DNA of 64,000 nucleotides. It comes from Taudactylus pleione. Lineage: Eukaryota; Chordata; Amphibia; Anura; Myobatrachidae. The notes beneath the pieces are model-generated. The model was not told where the DNA came from, ran no database searches, and saw only the letters and a list, made by a program, of their open reading frames with translations. The position numbers and the translations under genes were made by a program. Location of the stretch: NCBI GenBank assembly GCA_031769625.1, contig JAUIMM010000121.1:10311501-10375500 (forward strand), given 5' to 3'. Position 1 is the first letter of the stretch; the number at the start of each line of letters is the position of its first letter. Below, piece after piece: positions 1 to 10,066 of this stretch.

Positions 1-1361
1 ACACTGCAGCGGGAGACGGTAGGCCTATGCTGGGGAGTGCAGGAGAGCAGAGAGGATCCCACCATGGATGTACAACAGAGGAAGATTCAGGAAGGACACC
101 AGAAGCACCGCCCGGCACAGACCCCAGCAGGCCAGTTCAGTCAGGCAGAGAGACCAGACCAGAGTAGGCTGGAGAGCACAGTAGCATGCATCCCACTGGA
201 TTTCAGTCCAAAAGGTCACTATTTTATATTTGTTGTTCACTATTCTACATTTATTATTGTTCACATTTTTAAAGAGGAGCTGTCACTGGGTAATTTTTTT
301 TTGTGCTGTGCTAGCTAACTATGTGGTTAATACACTCTGCTTTCCTGGGAGAGGGCATTTTATTCCCTGGTCTCCTTTCCTACAGACAGTCCAGCAGGAG
401 AGCTTGTGTGGAGAGAAGGCTGATAGATGAGAAGAGTTTGGTTGTCAGAGAGCAGTGTTTGCTCCAAGTCTGGCTCCCTCTATACCTCATAGCCCTCCTG
501 TTGTGTACATGAGAGAACATAGCACAAGAATATGGCAGAGAATAAAATGCTCTTTCCGGAGTGAGCATGGTCCAGATGTACTCAGGGAAGAGCACTCAGG
601 CATTATGTAACAAAGCACAAAAATTATTTAGAATACGTTATACACTTGTATATACACTTGGATATCACACATAACATCAGTGAAAACCACACATTGTCTA
701 CTGGTTACTTTTGATTCTTCTCCATTGTTTTTTTTCTCCATGTAAGCTCTGTTGCTAAAATGTGCAGTTTCTTCCTTTTGAAAAAGCTCAAAATCCACCA
801 CGTGCTCTTAAGCCCAGCTGTAACTCTCAGACATACTTTCATTCTGCCTTGCTTGGACTACGGTCATTTCCACTAACTCCTCTAGGCGCTATCTACATCT
901 CCACTCTAGGTTCTATCCTCATATCTACTGCCAGAGCAGTTTGCTTGTGTCCTAATGTTGCTACACCCTCTTTATTCCAATTGACCATGTGACGCATGTC
1001 ATCTGATACTGCTGCTATAAATATCTGATCTCTTATTCATGTAACCATAGACAGATTATTAGTTCCTCTTTAAGATGCTTCCTCTCATCACTATCCTCTA
1101 CCAACTCACACCAGCAACCTAAGCCTTCACGCCAGCCATTTCTAGTTTCTGCTATTCTATCACTTTTCTCCTGCATCTAAATCCATTTGTATCCGTCAAC
1201 TTCAATATGAAGAGATTACCTCTTAAATCAGTAACAGTGCTGCAATGTCTGCCTATACCTGAAAACAGGAAAGTATTTCTGGTGCTGGGAAGGTTGCTTT
1301 GTAGATCAAAACTTCATTGTGACATTTCTGCTATGTAAAACTAGTCCCTTACCATCTAAAT
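1..1361. other. NHEJ1 3' intron region, no confident exon
   Basis: By position this should be intron or penultimate-exon territory of NHEJ1. An open frame from the window start to about position 214 (+) contains MDVQQRKIQEGHQKH, which weakly resembles the linker region of XLF after its coiled coil. Its possible splice donor at 214/215 is in phase 1 and does not match the phase 0 acceptor chosen for the last exon, so I do not call it an exon. The rest is AT-rich with short chance ORFs. Around 780-1010 there is a pyrimidine-rich stretch that could be a decayed LINE fragment, but I cannot support it. Confidence 0.3.
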
Positions 1362-1731
1362 ACCGGCGCCGAAATCCCGACACGTCTGGATCCTGGCACC
1401 CGTATCCCGTCCGTCTGCATCCCGAAGGTAAGTATCGGGGTGTTAGGGGGAGGTTAGCATCGGCTAGCGGGGTTAGGCATTAGGGGGAGGGTTAGGGACC
1501 GGGGAGGGAGTGTTAGGACTAGGGTGCGGGAAGGGGAAGGTTAGGTGTAGGCACTAGGTTGGGAGGTTAGGTTTAAGCATCGGGGAGGGAGGGTTAGGTG
1601 TAGGCACCGTGGAGGGAGGGTTTGGGTAGGGGTAGGGAAAATTCTTACCAGCCGTTCCTATGGCTGTCGGGATGCAGCTGTCGGTGTTCTGAACAGCGGC
1701 ATCCCGACAGCCGGGATTTCATACCCAACCC
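1362..1731. repeat. GTTAGGG-cored inverted-repeat element, copy 1
   Basis: The ends carry oppositely oriented CGGGAT/ATCCCG-type motifs (left: accggcgccgaaatcccgac; right: cgggatttcatacccaaccc). They flank a core rich in GGTTAGG and GGGAGGGTTAGG. The same architecture recurs at least ten times in the window (12843, 14885, 18086, 21826, 29270, 43680, 46020, 46800, 59641, 62399), so this is a dispersed nonautonomous family. The superfamily is not identified and no clear target-site duplication is visible here. Confidence 0.7.
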
Positions 1732-3767
1732 GTCCCTTACTGCCTATATATCTGTATCACTTATAATCATGCACATGGATTAAACTATTGCACTTTTGAA
1801 TTTATATGCCAAATTCCAACATTACCTTGCAAAGTGATATAAATGGTTCCTAGGAAATTGATAGACTGCATTCTTGCAGATATTGGATTACACCACAAAA
1901 TGGCTGCCACTGTATGTAAGTGACACTTACTTTTGATGGGCCAGGGACATGGAGAATATGTTCATCTTCTTTATCTTTCTGGGCAAAACTCAGCACTAGG
2001 TTCTCCACTAACTCTCTGAATGAAAGTGAAATGTTATTTGATAATAATAGTTTTAATCTAATAATTTTGCAAGCAATGATAAATCAGGTTGCTGAATGTA
2101 TCAGTTAATTTGTCTTGAGTAAATACTGTATCTTATGGCCAGTTGCCTGCAAAATCCTAGGCTAGATCCTGCAGTTTCCTGTGACCTTGACAGAGCTCGC
2201 TATCTCCCAGTGCACTTTAAAATTGAATTTTAACCTAGTCAGAGTTTCTGTTTGTTCTTCCTGCATATTGGAACAGTATTCAGTGTGAAACAAAGTAAAT
2301 AATAATTGTTTAAATGCTAAGAAACTTTTATGCTAAGTGTAAAGAATTATTTTGGGGGATTTGTTTTATACAAGGTCCTGTCCAGTAGTTATGACATCAT
2401 TGTATGATTTCATAAGTGTCTTTATTTTTTCCGTACACATAGTACATGTATACAAAGGGAAAAGTGCATGTGAAGAGGTAATGAGCTATAATGGTTTTGC
2501 TCTGTGCACTACTGATCACCACTGGGGACACTCTGACCTGAGAGATGCTTTGATCTGCTGCCCACTACTGTCTTGTGACCTCCTTAGCTCACTGTATTGG
2601 GCTCGTCAGGTCACCGCGCTTAGGAGTGAGAGAGTGAAAGGGGAAACAGGTAAATGTATCTGAACTCAGGTTAGATTTGCTCAATGACAACATAATTCTC
2701 GCTGGGGTCCATTGAGAAATGCCTGCCTGCCTGCTGAATATAGATCTTTACTTGCTTTAAATAGGGTATAAACCTACAAAGTATGTTACTGTGTGTATAT
2801 CAGTCTAGATCTGTGGCTTTCCTATTAGAGAAAGTATTTTTAGAGATTAAAGGAAAACGTATCCATTTCATCAGTGTTCAACTTGCCTCACTCGGATAAC
2901 TAGATGCAGACCCTTATACGTTAGCAGGGGCTAGCACCCTACATTTCTCATATAGCCAGTGATTAAAGTGGCAGTATGGAGAATGTAAGTGAATAGAATT
3001 TGATAGTATTACAAATACTGTGCTATCCCTCTGCATATAGCACAGTACTGTACCTCCACCTAAATTGCCAACAGGTGGCTTACCTAAGGGAAGTCTCCTG
3101 CATTGTAGACACGATTCTGCAGGCAGCATTGCAAAGTAGACACCCTCTGTTATGTTACATCTGATCACTAGGACATATTGTGTATTCTAGCCAGAAATAA
3201 GTCTTGTACAGAGCTCTAGGCCAGTCTTGTTTATTTCACCATCTTGAATGGTTTCTTCGAACCACTCTTAGTTGTCCTCTTTTTCTACACACCATAAAGA
3301 CTTCTTGGTTTCTCCTAATCTTTGGAACGTTATCCCTCCACCTCTTGAATGTCATCACTGTTGAAATCTTACGGCTTACATAAGTAGCACTGCTGCAGGT
3401 TCTGCCTATTCCTGTGTCTTTATAACCATGTCTATAACAAGTGCTTGTGTTCTGAGCAATTATTAACTTACTGTTTGTTGATGTCTCGTATCACCCATTT
3501 AGATTGTACGTTTTTGGGATAGGGATCTTATTGTTTTCCTTTTTTCCACTGCACAGCAGATAAAGACATTTATAAAAGGATCTGTAGTTGTCAATTTCTG
3601 AAGTGCAATTTCCAACCTCTTGTTACCTCATGTTATTAATTGTACTAAGCATGAGAGCATTTTCTATCTATAATGCTGGTACGGTGAGGATATAGACCCT
3701 GTACTTACATATGAAGTGTACTTAATATGTGTTGTTGAAGTTAATAGACTTATCATGTTTTTGGCAG
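1732..3767. other. Probable last intron of NHEJ1
   Basis: This non-repetitive, AT-rich DNA precedes the NHEJ1 terminal exon. It ends in the acceptor-like pyrimidine tract cttatcatgtttttggcag at 3749-3767. A segment at 2588-2649 is bounded by ctccttag and gaaacag|gtaaat and could be an exon by splice signals alone. Its open frame (SLYWARQVTALRSERVKGET) shows no recognisable XLF similarity and its phase does not fit the next acceptor. Around 3480-3545 there is a TTTAGATTGTA...GGGATAGGGA motif typical of old LINE-derived sequence. No coding call is made. Confidence 0.35.
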
Positions 3768-3860
3768 GTGCCTGCAGTTACTGATCTCACGTTGACACAG
3801 TGCCCCCCAATTGCAGTGTCCAAAGCCAAGAAAAGGAAAGCGAAGGGTCTCTTCACATGA
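3768..3860 (+). CDS. NHEJ1: NHEJ1 (XLF/Cernunnos) terminal coding exon with Ku-binding motif
   Basis: XLF is a nuclear scaffold of non-homologous end joining. It binds XRCC4-ligase IV through its head domain and Ku70/80 through a short C-terminal X-KBM motif. This exon encodes the last 30 residues, starting VPAVTDLTLTQ and ending SKAKKRKAKGLFT followed by TGA at 3858-3860. The closing basic cluster plus GLF-S/T matches the human tail KRKKPRGLFS. The rest is flexible linker, which is poorly conserved in this family. The acceptor is taken at 3767/3768 because of the preceding tract cttatcatgtttttggcag. An acceptor at 3776 is also in frame. Support comes from context: an IHH first exon lies downstream on the same strand, as in other vertebrates. 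The upstream exons are outside the window or not recognisable. A chance ORF on the opposite strand overlaps and is ignored. Confidence 0.8.
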   Translation: MPAVTDLTLTQCPPIAVSKAKKRKAKGLFT

Positions 3861-3996
3861 TAACCCTCAATCACCAGGAGACCAGGAGAGATGTGGGAAA
3901 ACAAACTAATTACCTCATTGGCCATACTTTACATTCACCTGATCATACAGCATTCACTTCACCGTCAGCTTAATTCACTGCAGACGTTAGGTTTCC

Positions 3997-4002
3997 ATTA
4001 AA
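3997..4002 (+). promoter_or_regulatory. Candidate NHEJ1 polyadenylation signal (ATTAAA)
   Basis: ATTAAA lies 137 bases after the NHEJ1 stop codon. A GT-rich stretch (agtgtttcattgtgggct) follows about 30-50 bases downstream, the usual arrangement for a cleavage site. Canonical AATAAA hexamers at 5959 and 5995 are alternatives and would give a longer 3' UTR that includes the MITEs between. No transcript evidence is available. Confidence 0.35.
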
Positions 4003-4329
4003 TACACCGTAGTCCCCTAGTGGTCAAAAGAAGTGTTTCATTGTGGGCTATCTTCATATTACAGGTTTTATAATTATGTAAAGCATAAACCTGTAAGGTA
4101 CACATCACATAATCCGCGAGTTTGAGAATATGTGTCTTTATGTTTGTGTAATATAGTTAGTGATACCTATGGTGCATACATTTTTGGAGGCTCTCCCTAT
4201 TTTACATGCAGTTGATATTACTACCTTATAATCTGTACATTTTACACTTCTAACACATGCTAACTCAATTCCATGTAGTCAGTGACCATTTGCTGTAGTT
4301 TACATCTGTGTTGACGCACATAAATAAGG

Positions 4330-4501
4330 TGGGAATTCAATTCTCATCAATGGTCGGAATGCCAGCAACTCGCGAACACCAGAGCCATCAGTTTTCTTTA
4401 TAGAGGTTCGCAGGTAGGTGAGTGATAGTGGGCTGCTATATTTCCCTGGAATGTGCTAAGCCGAATATCACCCATGTAGCTGAGAATTAAATTCCATCCC
4501 A
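4330..4501. repeat. MITE with GGGAATTCAATTCTCA-type inverted ends
   Basis: The left end gtgggaattcaattctca is mirrored by the right end tgagaattaaattccatccca, enclosing about 170 bp without coding potential. This is a short inverted-repeat element. A larger element at 7756-8146 has similar GAATTCAA termini and may belong to the same or a related family. Confidence 0.6.
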
Positions 4502-4837
4502 ACAGTTCTAACTAGAAGCCTGCATTTTGCATGTACACTCCCCCCTGCACAGAGCACCCATCTCAATATTTCGAGACAACTGTAACTATAAGTATAATCT
4601 GTGGACATTCATAATACTCATTTTGTAACCATTTTTCTATGTTATTGTGAATTATAATGATAATTTTCTATTTATTCTACTTTAATGTATAAATGTCATT
4701 CTTTGATGTGTACCACTATGACTAATGCTATTCATCGTACAGGAAGTGGCTTAGAAGTAACTACAGAACTTACGACCCCACCCACAAACAGAAGGTTTAA
4801 TACCATATGTTATTTCTTCTATATACATTGTGTTATA

Positions 4838-5644
4838 GGGCTCTATTCAGCAATTCAAAATTTATTTAAATAATGCGGAAACGATCATTATATGAGAAAT
4901 TCCTTCATTATCTCAAAAACTGCAGGGACAGAAGGAAATTTTCCCTCAGTCTCCTTCCCTGTAGTGTGGTGAGCGGCAAGTGTTTGCCCAGCTCCAGCTT
5001 CATAAGTGTCTAAATTGATTAAAATGTGTACATAGATTTACATTTATATTTGTCATTTTATATATAAATTGTATTTCTTAAGTTTTTAATATAAAACCAC
5101 ATATAGATAAATGTATACAGACTAATATAAAGCCTATGTACACATTTTAATCAATGTAGACACTTTTGGGAGGATGGAGCTGGACATAGGGGCCCATTTA
5201 TCAAAGGGAATTTGAGGTAAATTCCCCGAAAACACCTGTTTTCGGGGGTTTACCTCAAATACTAAGTATCCCCCGGATGTATGAAGGAGGGACCGCAGCA
5301 GGTATCTCCGATACTTGCTGCGATCCCTCCATTGCCGCCGGCAGCCGCCTCCCCCATAGATTTCTATGGGGGATGCGATGCTGCAAAATGTATCAATATC
5401 GGGAATGCACTTGCTGCTCACCACACTGCAGGGAAGGAGACTGAACATGTGAAGAATAAAAAAGGAGGGTGTTGTTTTTGCTCTTCCAATGGCAATGCCT
5501 ACAGGAACTTCGCTACGCACCGCTGTCCCTGCGTAGTAAAATGCTGAATAGCTGTGATAAAAATTGCTAATATAAAAAAAATACTGTGACGATATTGCCT
5601 GAAAATATTCAGCACATCAATGCCAATAACGCTGAATAGAGCCG
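4838..5644. mobile_element. Long foldback MITE, ATA target duplication
   Basis: The termini are GGGCTCTATTCAGC and GCTGAATAGAGCCG, flanked on both sides by ATA (4835-4837 and 5645-5647). The inner arms are also inverted. The left block tcagtctccttccctgtagtgtggtgagc (4949-4977) is mirrored by gctcaccacactgcagggaaggagactga (5415-5443), and gtgtctaaattgattaaaatgtgtacata by its complement near 5135-5163. The whole unit is therefore one imperfect hairpin with an AT-rich loop. The right arm is interrupted by a second element at 5189-5403. The ATA target points to a PIF/Harbinger-like origin, which is inference. ORFs within it are by-products. Confidence 0.75.
5189..5403. mobile_element. MITE nested in the right arm of the foldback element
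   Basis: The start GGGGCCCATTTATCA and the end TGTATCAATATCGGG form imperfect inverted termini. Inside are further palindromes (gaggtaaattccccgaaaaca / tgttttcgggggtttacctc). The segment splits the otherwise continuous inverted arm of the surrounding element between ggagctggacata and cacttgctgctcacc. It therefore inserted after that element. Confidence 0.6.
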
Positions 5645-6189
5645 ATAGTCTTTGCTACTTTCCAGGGTCAACAGGAACTTGCAATGAAAACAACTCTGCT
5701 GTGCACTGCTCTGTCTATTGTCAGTGCCCTATTGCAGTAATTTGAACACAGTACTAGCTAGAACCATGCATGCATCTTCTGTATCACTAGCTACATATTC
5801 TTTATGGGTACTAGGAACTCCTGTACGACAGCAGCAGTTTTCTCTTACATGACTAGGGAACTGCAGACAAAATAACAATTACATTTGTCTAACAGCTTGG
5901 ATGTAAGGTGTGTTCACTTGCTCGTCATTTTATACTCCTGCAATATATGCAGTGATTTAATAAAGCATGATTATTTTTACGTTTTATATTGTTCAATAAA
6001 TCAGTTCTTTTTCTCTTTGCATGTGCAATTGTTCCTGATAATATTGGAATGTTTTTGTCTGTACAAGGTTTTATAACTGCCCGCAGATTTCATCATCTCT
6101 CCTAAGTTCCATTAAATGTCAATAATCAATATAAGGGAGAGGTGAGATCCACTCACACACAGAGATAAGGGTACGGTGACACCATAGAG
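5645..6189. other. Unique AT-rich DNA, AATAAA hexamers
   Basis: No gene or repeat is recognised. Two AATAAA hexamers at 5959-5964 and 5995-6000, each followed by T-rich sequence, are possible distal polyadenylation signals for NHEJ1 on the + strand. Confidence 0.4.
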
Positions 6190-6315
6190 CGGGTCTGGCC
6201 AGCCTGTGGCTCTTCAGCTGTTGTGAAACTACAAGTCCCAACATGCTTTACCAGCTGATCAGTTGGAGGGTATGTTGAGACTTGTAGTTTGAGAGCCACA
6301 GGTTGGCCAGGCCTG
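6190..6315. mobile_element. hAT-like MITE with 8-bp target duplication
   Basis: This 126-bp palindromic element has termini CGGGTCTGGCCAGCCTGTGG and CCACAGGTTGGCCAGGCCTG. It contains the motif actacaagtcccaacatgc. The flanks are CCATAGAG (6182-6189) and CCATATAG (6316-6323), an 8-bp duplication with one mismatch. The 8-bp target and the inverted termini fit a nonautonomous hAT element. Confidence 0.8.
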
Positions 6316-6352
6316 CCATATAGTGTACAGATCAGCTTGAACTACTGTTCAT

Positions 6353-7150
6353 CAGTGGCGTCACGAGGGGGGGTGCGGACCGCTGCCGGGTGTCACCCAC
6401 CGAGGGATGACACCAAGGTGCAGACTCCCCCTCAGTGACAGGGGCCGGGTACTGCACTGTAGTATTAAGTGCAGCACTCAGCTCCTGACACTGTGAGGGA
6501 GCCAGCACTGCACACAGGACAGGGTAGTCCGCACCTCCTGCACTCACCCCCCCCCCCCGGTAAACCGCACGGGACGAGGCCAGGCCCCCGCCGCGCGCAC
6601 AGCAACCCTCCCTGCACCACATGACAACGCTGTTCATACTTTTAATTTCCAACATCATTCTGCACACAACCAACATCTACAGAGACAAACCTCTGTGCCT
6701 GATTCAGACTTGGACAGAAACCTGTACATCTCTGATGGTGGAATGCATGCACAGGACCCATTCTGCGCATGTGCAGAATGTTTCCTGCGTGATCGCACAC
6801 AGTGCCCCCAAGCTGCAGCATGATTGACATTTGGTGGCAGGGTGGAGGTGGCACCGGCCTGCGTTCCCGCAAATGGGGGGGTGTCACTGCTATTACCTGT
6901 AAGTGCCAAGGCCAGGGTCTGCGTTGGAGAACTGTACTGGCCCAGCCTCGCAAGCGGGCAGGAGGCGGCAGTCTGAGTAAGCGTCAGACTCCGACATGTA
7001 CCTTTTATATGCTATTACTCCTCCACATGCACCTTATATGCCATCAGACTCCTCCAGGTACCATCAAACCCACTTGAAGGTCACTTATGCGATCAGACCT
7101 CTCCAGGTGCCCCTTATAATTCATATTTGTCCATCAGAATTCCCCCCTCA
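6353..7150. repeat. Truncated CAGTGGCGTCACGAG repeat
   Basis: The stretch begins with CAGTGGCGTCACGAGGGGGG, which looks like a terminal inverted repeat related to the CAGTGGCGTAACTAG family seen further right. No matching right end (TGACGCCACTG) is found, so the element is truncated or rearranged. The body is GC-rich, with an 11-base C run near 6547-6558 and repeated ccttatatgccatcagactcctcc units around 6995-7110. Confidence 0.4.
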
Positions 7151-7755
7151 TTTTTGAATCTGGTGCCCATGATTGAGCTACATGTGAAATACTACAACCC
7201 TGAGACCCAGCTTGTGCTCCCAGTCAGGAACTGGTCAGATGCCATGCTGCTTAAAAGTATAAAGTGTGCCACATGGTGCCGACTCCTGTGCTAGATCTTC
7301 AGGGTACAAAGTCTTAAAAATAAACATTTAACGGCTGGTGCTGAGTTACCTGGATATGGTGGGTAGGCCCATAACCTTGGCCATGATTATGCTAAAAACC
7401 TCTATTGATTGCAAAATGTTATTGCATTTATATATTATCAGTAATTTGGAGTTGTGTACCTGAGATCTGTCTGTTTCTGTGCCTGCAATTAGTCTCATCA
7501 GGTAGCACATCCCATTATATATATTCAGGGTGTGCAGTTCAGGAACCTTTCCTGAATACTACACAGGTTTGCATAGCGTATATTGCATTATTTTATGTTA
7601 CCCATGTTTAGAAAGAGAATGCATATGCATCTATGTAGACCTGCACGTATTTTGCACATATCTAACCTTAGGACCAGAGAAGCTGTTGTTTGCACTGTAA
7701 TAAATCAATGGGGTGAAAAGTAGTTGTGTCTAATCAGACAAAAATTCTAGCCATT
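7151..7755. other. No feature recognised
   Basis: This is AT-rich single-copy-looking DNA with only short chance ORFs and no recognisable exon, RNA gene or element boundary. Confidence 0.4.
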
Positions 7756-8146
7756 GGGGGGAATTCAAATCAGGCGAGATTGTTAAACTCCCAGGATGGA
7801 TGAATGCCTGTAGCTATTCAATTCCCGCATCACGCCCTCGGCACTAAGATTAGGTGATGCAGTTTACCGCAACTAATGCTGCTATGGTGAGATGGGGGGG
7901 CCATGCTGCATTCAGCAAAATGGCCCCCGCAGACGATATCGCCCGCCGGACCTGCATTTGCGCATGGTCAGCAACATAGCGAGTACCCACTGCCATATGT
8001 GGACGATATGTCGTCCGATCCGCTAGATTTCTGCTCGCACCAGAGAACTGCTAGTCGCGGAATTACAGTGTGGGCAATTGAATGGCTCTGGGCACTCATC
8101 CCGGGAGGAGCTTAACAAATTTACTCTGAATTGAATTCTCCCCCCC
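7756..8146. mobile_element. MITE with GGGGGAATTCAA termini
   Basis: The left end GGGGGGAATTCAAATCAG and the right end CTGAATTGAATTCTCCCCCC are inverted. Inner blocks such as gttaaactcccaggatgg and cccgggaggagcttaac continue the symmetry. The length is about 390 bp with no coding capacity. The target duplication is ambiguous because both ends finish in homopolymers. Confidence 0.65.
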
Positions 8147-8877
8147 ACATTGACTTAAGTGTGAAGCCCAAATCATGTTAAAGATGGTGCTCCCAAGAGT
8201 AAAATATTAACCTCACAGGTTGAGACAGGCATAGAACTCGTTTTATGGGGCACACTTGTAGATTAGACAAAACATAACTTTTAATTCTTTCTTAATATTT
8301 TAAAGGGCAAGAATAACAGACCACAATGAGGTAATAAAATAGAATATTAAAATATTGAAGACAATTACAGGTGAAAAGTTACACAAAGATTAAAAGGTTC
8401 CACAGTTCAAATAACATTAGATAAATCCAGTATTGGAACATATACATGAAGAAAATATAAGTACAGGTCTTCCTAGTATAACATGGGTACTAAATGTCCG
8501 GTATAATTAATTGTTTTTGTAAAGGAAGTAGTAGAACATATCTCAGATGCAGGCCTGTATCTGCTGGCTGTTGTGTGCACACTAGTGCACTGAACAACAG
8601 ATGCGAGAACACCTTGTGTCTGAAGAACAGGTGGAAATCTGAGTAAGGTAGTATCTACTGTTGAAAAATGTTAAGACCAGTTCAACACTGATATGTCAGC
8701 GCAGGGCCTGACTGAGTATCACTGACCTCAATGAGACTGCTAGGAAAGATAGAAATAAGTAGACAAGTGATAGAATAAGTGTAGTATCTTAAGTTTTCAT
8801 GTTCTAGGTGGATCGTGGAGCTGGTGTGGTCCCGTTTGTGCACAACAGAGACCTCAGAGGTAAGACCAGGGGATATA
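8147..8877. other. No feature recognised
   Basis: Mostly AT-rich unique-looking sequence without coding potential. It may contain old repeats too decayed to recognise. Confidence 0.4.
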
Positions 8878-9046
8878 GGGGTCTATTTACCAAGCCTTGG
8901 ATGGAAATAAAGTGAATGGAGATAAAGTACCAGCCAATCAGCTCCTAAGTGCCATGTTACAGGCTATGTTTGGAAAATGACAGGAGCTGGTTGGTACCTT
9001 ATCTCCGTCGACTTTATCTCCATCCAAGGCTTAGTAAATAGACCCC
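8878..9046. mobile_element. GGGGTCTATTTACCAAGCCTTGG MITE, ATA target
   Basis: This 169-bp, nearly perfect hairpin has termini GGGGTCTATTTACCAAGCC and GGCTTAGTAAATAGACCCC. It is flanked by ATA on both sides (8875-8877 and 9047-9049). The inner arms read ttggatggaaataaagtgaatgg and cgactttatctccatccaa. Relatives lie at 21302-21471 and 49788-49960. Confidence 0.8.
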
Positions 9047-9049
9047 ATA

Positions 9050-9190
9050 TTTACTAAAGCGATGGTTTTTAGAAGTGGAGTTGTTGCCCATAGCAACCAA
9101 TCAGATTCTAGCTATTATCTTCTAGAAGGTGCTAGATAACTGATAAGTAAAATACAGCAAGCCCGACTGCTTTATTTATGAAACAGGTAA
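9050..9190. repeat. Partial GAGTTGTTGCCCATAGCAACCAATCAG MITE
   Basis: The block contains the motif gttgcccatagcaaccaatcag shared with elements at 21117-21278 and 24147-24341. Only the left arm is recognisable; the right arm is decayed or lost before the adjacent Tc1-like element. Confidence 0.5.
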
Positions 9191-9194
9191 AGTA

Positions 9195-10066
9195 TACTGT
9201 GCAAAAGGCTTAGGCAGATGTGGAAAAATGCTGCAAAGTAAGAATGCTTTCAAAAATAGGAGTGTTAATAGGTTATTTTTTATTAATTAACAAAATGTAA
9301 AGTGAATGAACAGAAGGGAAATCTAAATCAAATCAATATTTGGTGTTACCAGCCTTTGCCTTCAAAACAGCATAAATTCTTCTAGGTACACTTGCACACA
9401 GTTTTTGAAGGAACTCTGCAGGGAGGTTGTTCCAAACATCTTGGAGAACTAACCACAGATGTTCTGTGGATGTAGGCTTGCTCAAGTCCTTCTGTCTCTT
9501 CATGTAATCCTAGACAGACTCGATGTTGAGATCAGGGCTCTGTGGGGGCCGTATAATCACTTCCAGGACTCCTTGTTCTTCTTTACACTGAAGATAGTTC
9601 TTAATGACATTGGCTTTATGTTTGGGGTCGTCCTGCTGAATAATAAATTTGGAGCCAATCAGATGCCTCCCTGATGGCATTGCATGATGGATAAGTATCT
9701 TCCTGTATTTCTCAGCATTGAGGACATCGTTAAACCTTACCAAACCCCCAACTCCATTTGCTGTAATGCAGCCCCAAACTCGCAAGGAACCTCCACCATG
9801 CTTCACTGTTACCTGCAGACACTCATTATTGTACCACTCTCCAGCCCTTCGGCAAACTCCCTTCTGTTACAGCCAAATATTTAATATTTTGACTCATCAG
9901 TCCAGATCACCTGCGCACATTTTTCTGCACCCCAGTTCCTATGTTTTCGTGCATAGTAAAGTTGCTTGGCCTTGTTTCCACGTTGAAACTATTAACACTT
10001 CTATTTTTTAAAGCATTCTTACTTTGCAGCATTTTCTCCACACCTGCCCAAAACCTTTGCACAGTA
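9195..10066 (-). mobile_element. Internally deleted Tc1-like transposon
   Basis: The inverted termini TACTGTGCAAAAGG and CCTTTGCACAGTA are followed inward by the mirrored blocks tgctgcaaagtaagaatgct and agcattcttactttgcagca. The element encodes a transposase remnant on the minus strand but lacks the region for the N-terminal paired-type DNA-binding domain. The coding sequence jumps abruptly from about 9980 into the terminal repeat. At roughly 870 bp it is about half of a full-length Tc1-like element. Confidence 0.8.
9333..9975 (-). pseudogene. Tc1-like transposase C-terminal remnant
   Basis: The minus-strand reading contains MKHGGGSLRVWGCITANG, then FIIQQDDPKHKANVIKNYL, then RPPQSPDLNIESV. 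These are the family's GGG block, its second catalytic aspartate region and its catalytic glutamate region. Downstream, after an in-frame TAG where the family normally has a tryptophan codon, the frame continues DYMKRQKDLSKPT to a stop at 9333-9335. One residue is missing in the DLN-IE block, and the DND motif before PKH has lost a residue. The N-terminal half, with the helix-turn-helix region and the first catalytic aspartate, is deleted or unreadable. The gene is dead. Confidence 0.8.

Noticed and set aside
1362..1731. Interstitial telomere from chromosome fusion
   Set aside because: TTAGGG-like motifs here are imperfect, dispersed in many places and always enclosed by the same inverted arms, so they belong to a mobile family and not to a relic telomere.
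2588..2649. Possible NHEJ1 exon between ctccttag and cag|gtaaat
   Set aside because: Good splice signals, but no similarity to XLF and a phase that does not join the next acceptor; kept only as a note.
3722..3925. 67-codon minus-strand ORF overlapping the NHEJ1 exon
   Set aside because: The plus strand encodes a recognisable XLF tail with a good acceptor; the minus frame has no domain and is a shadow.
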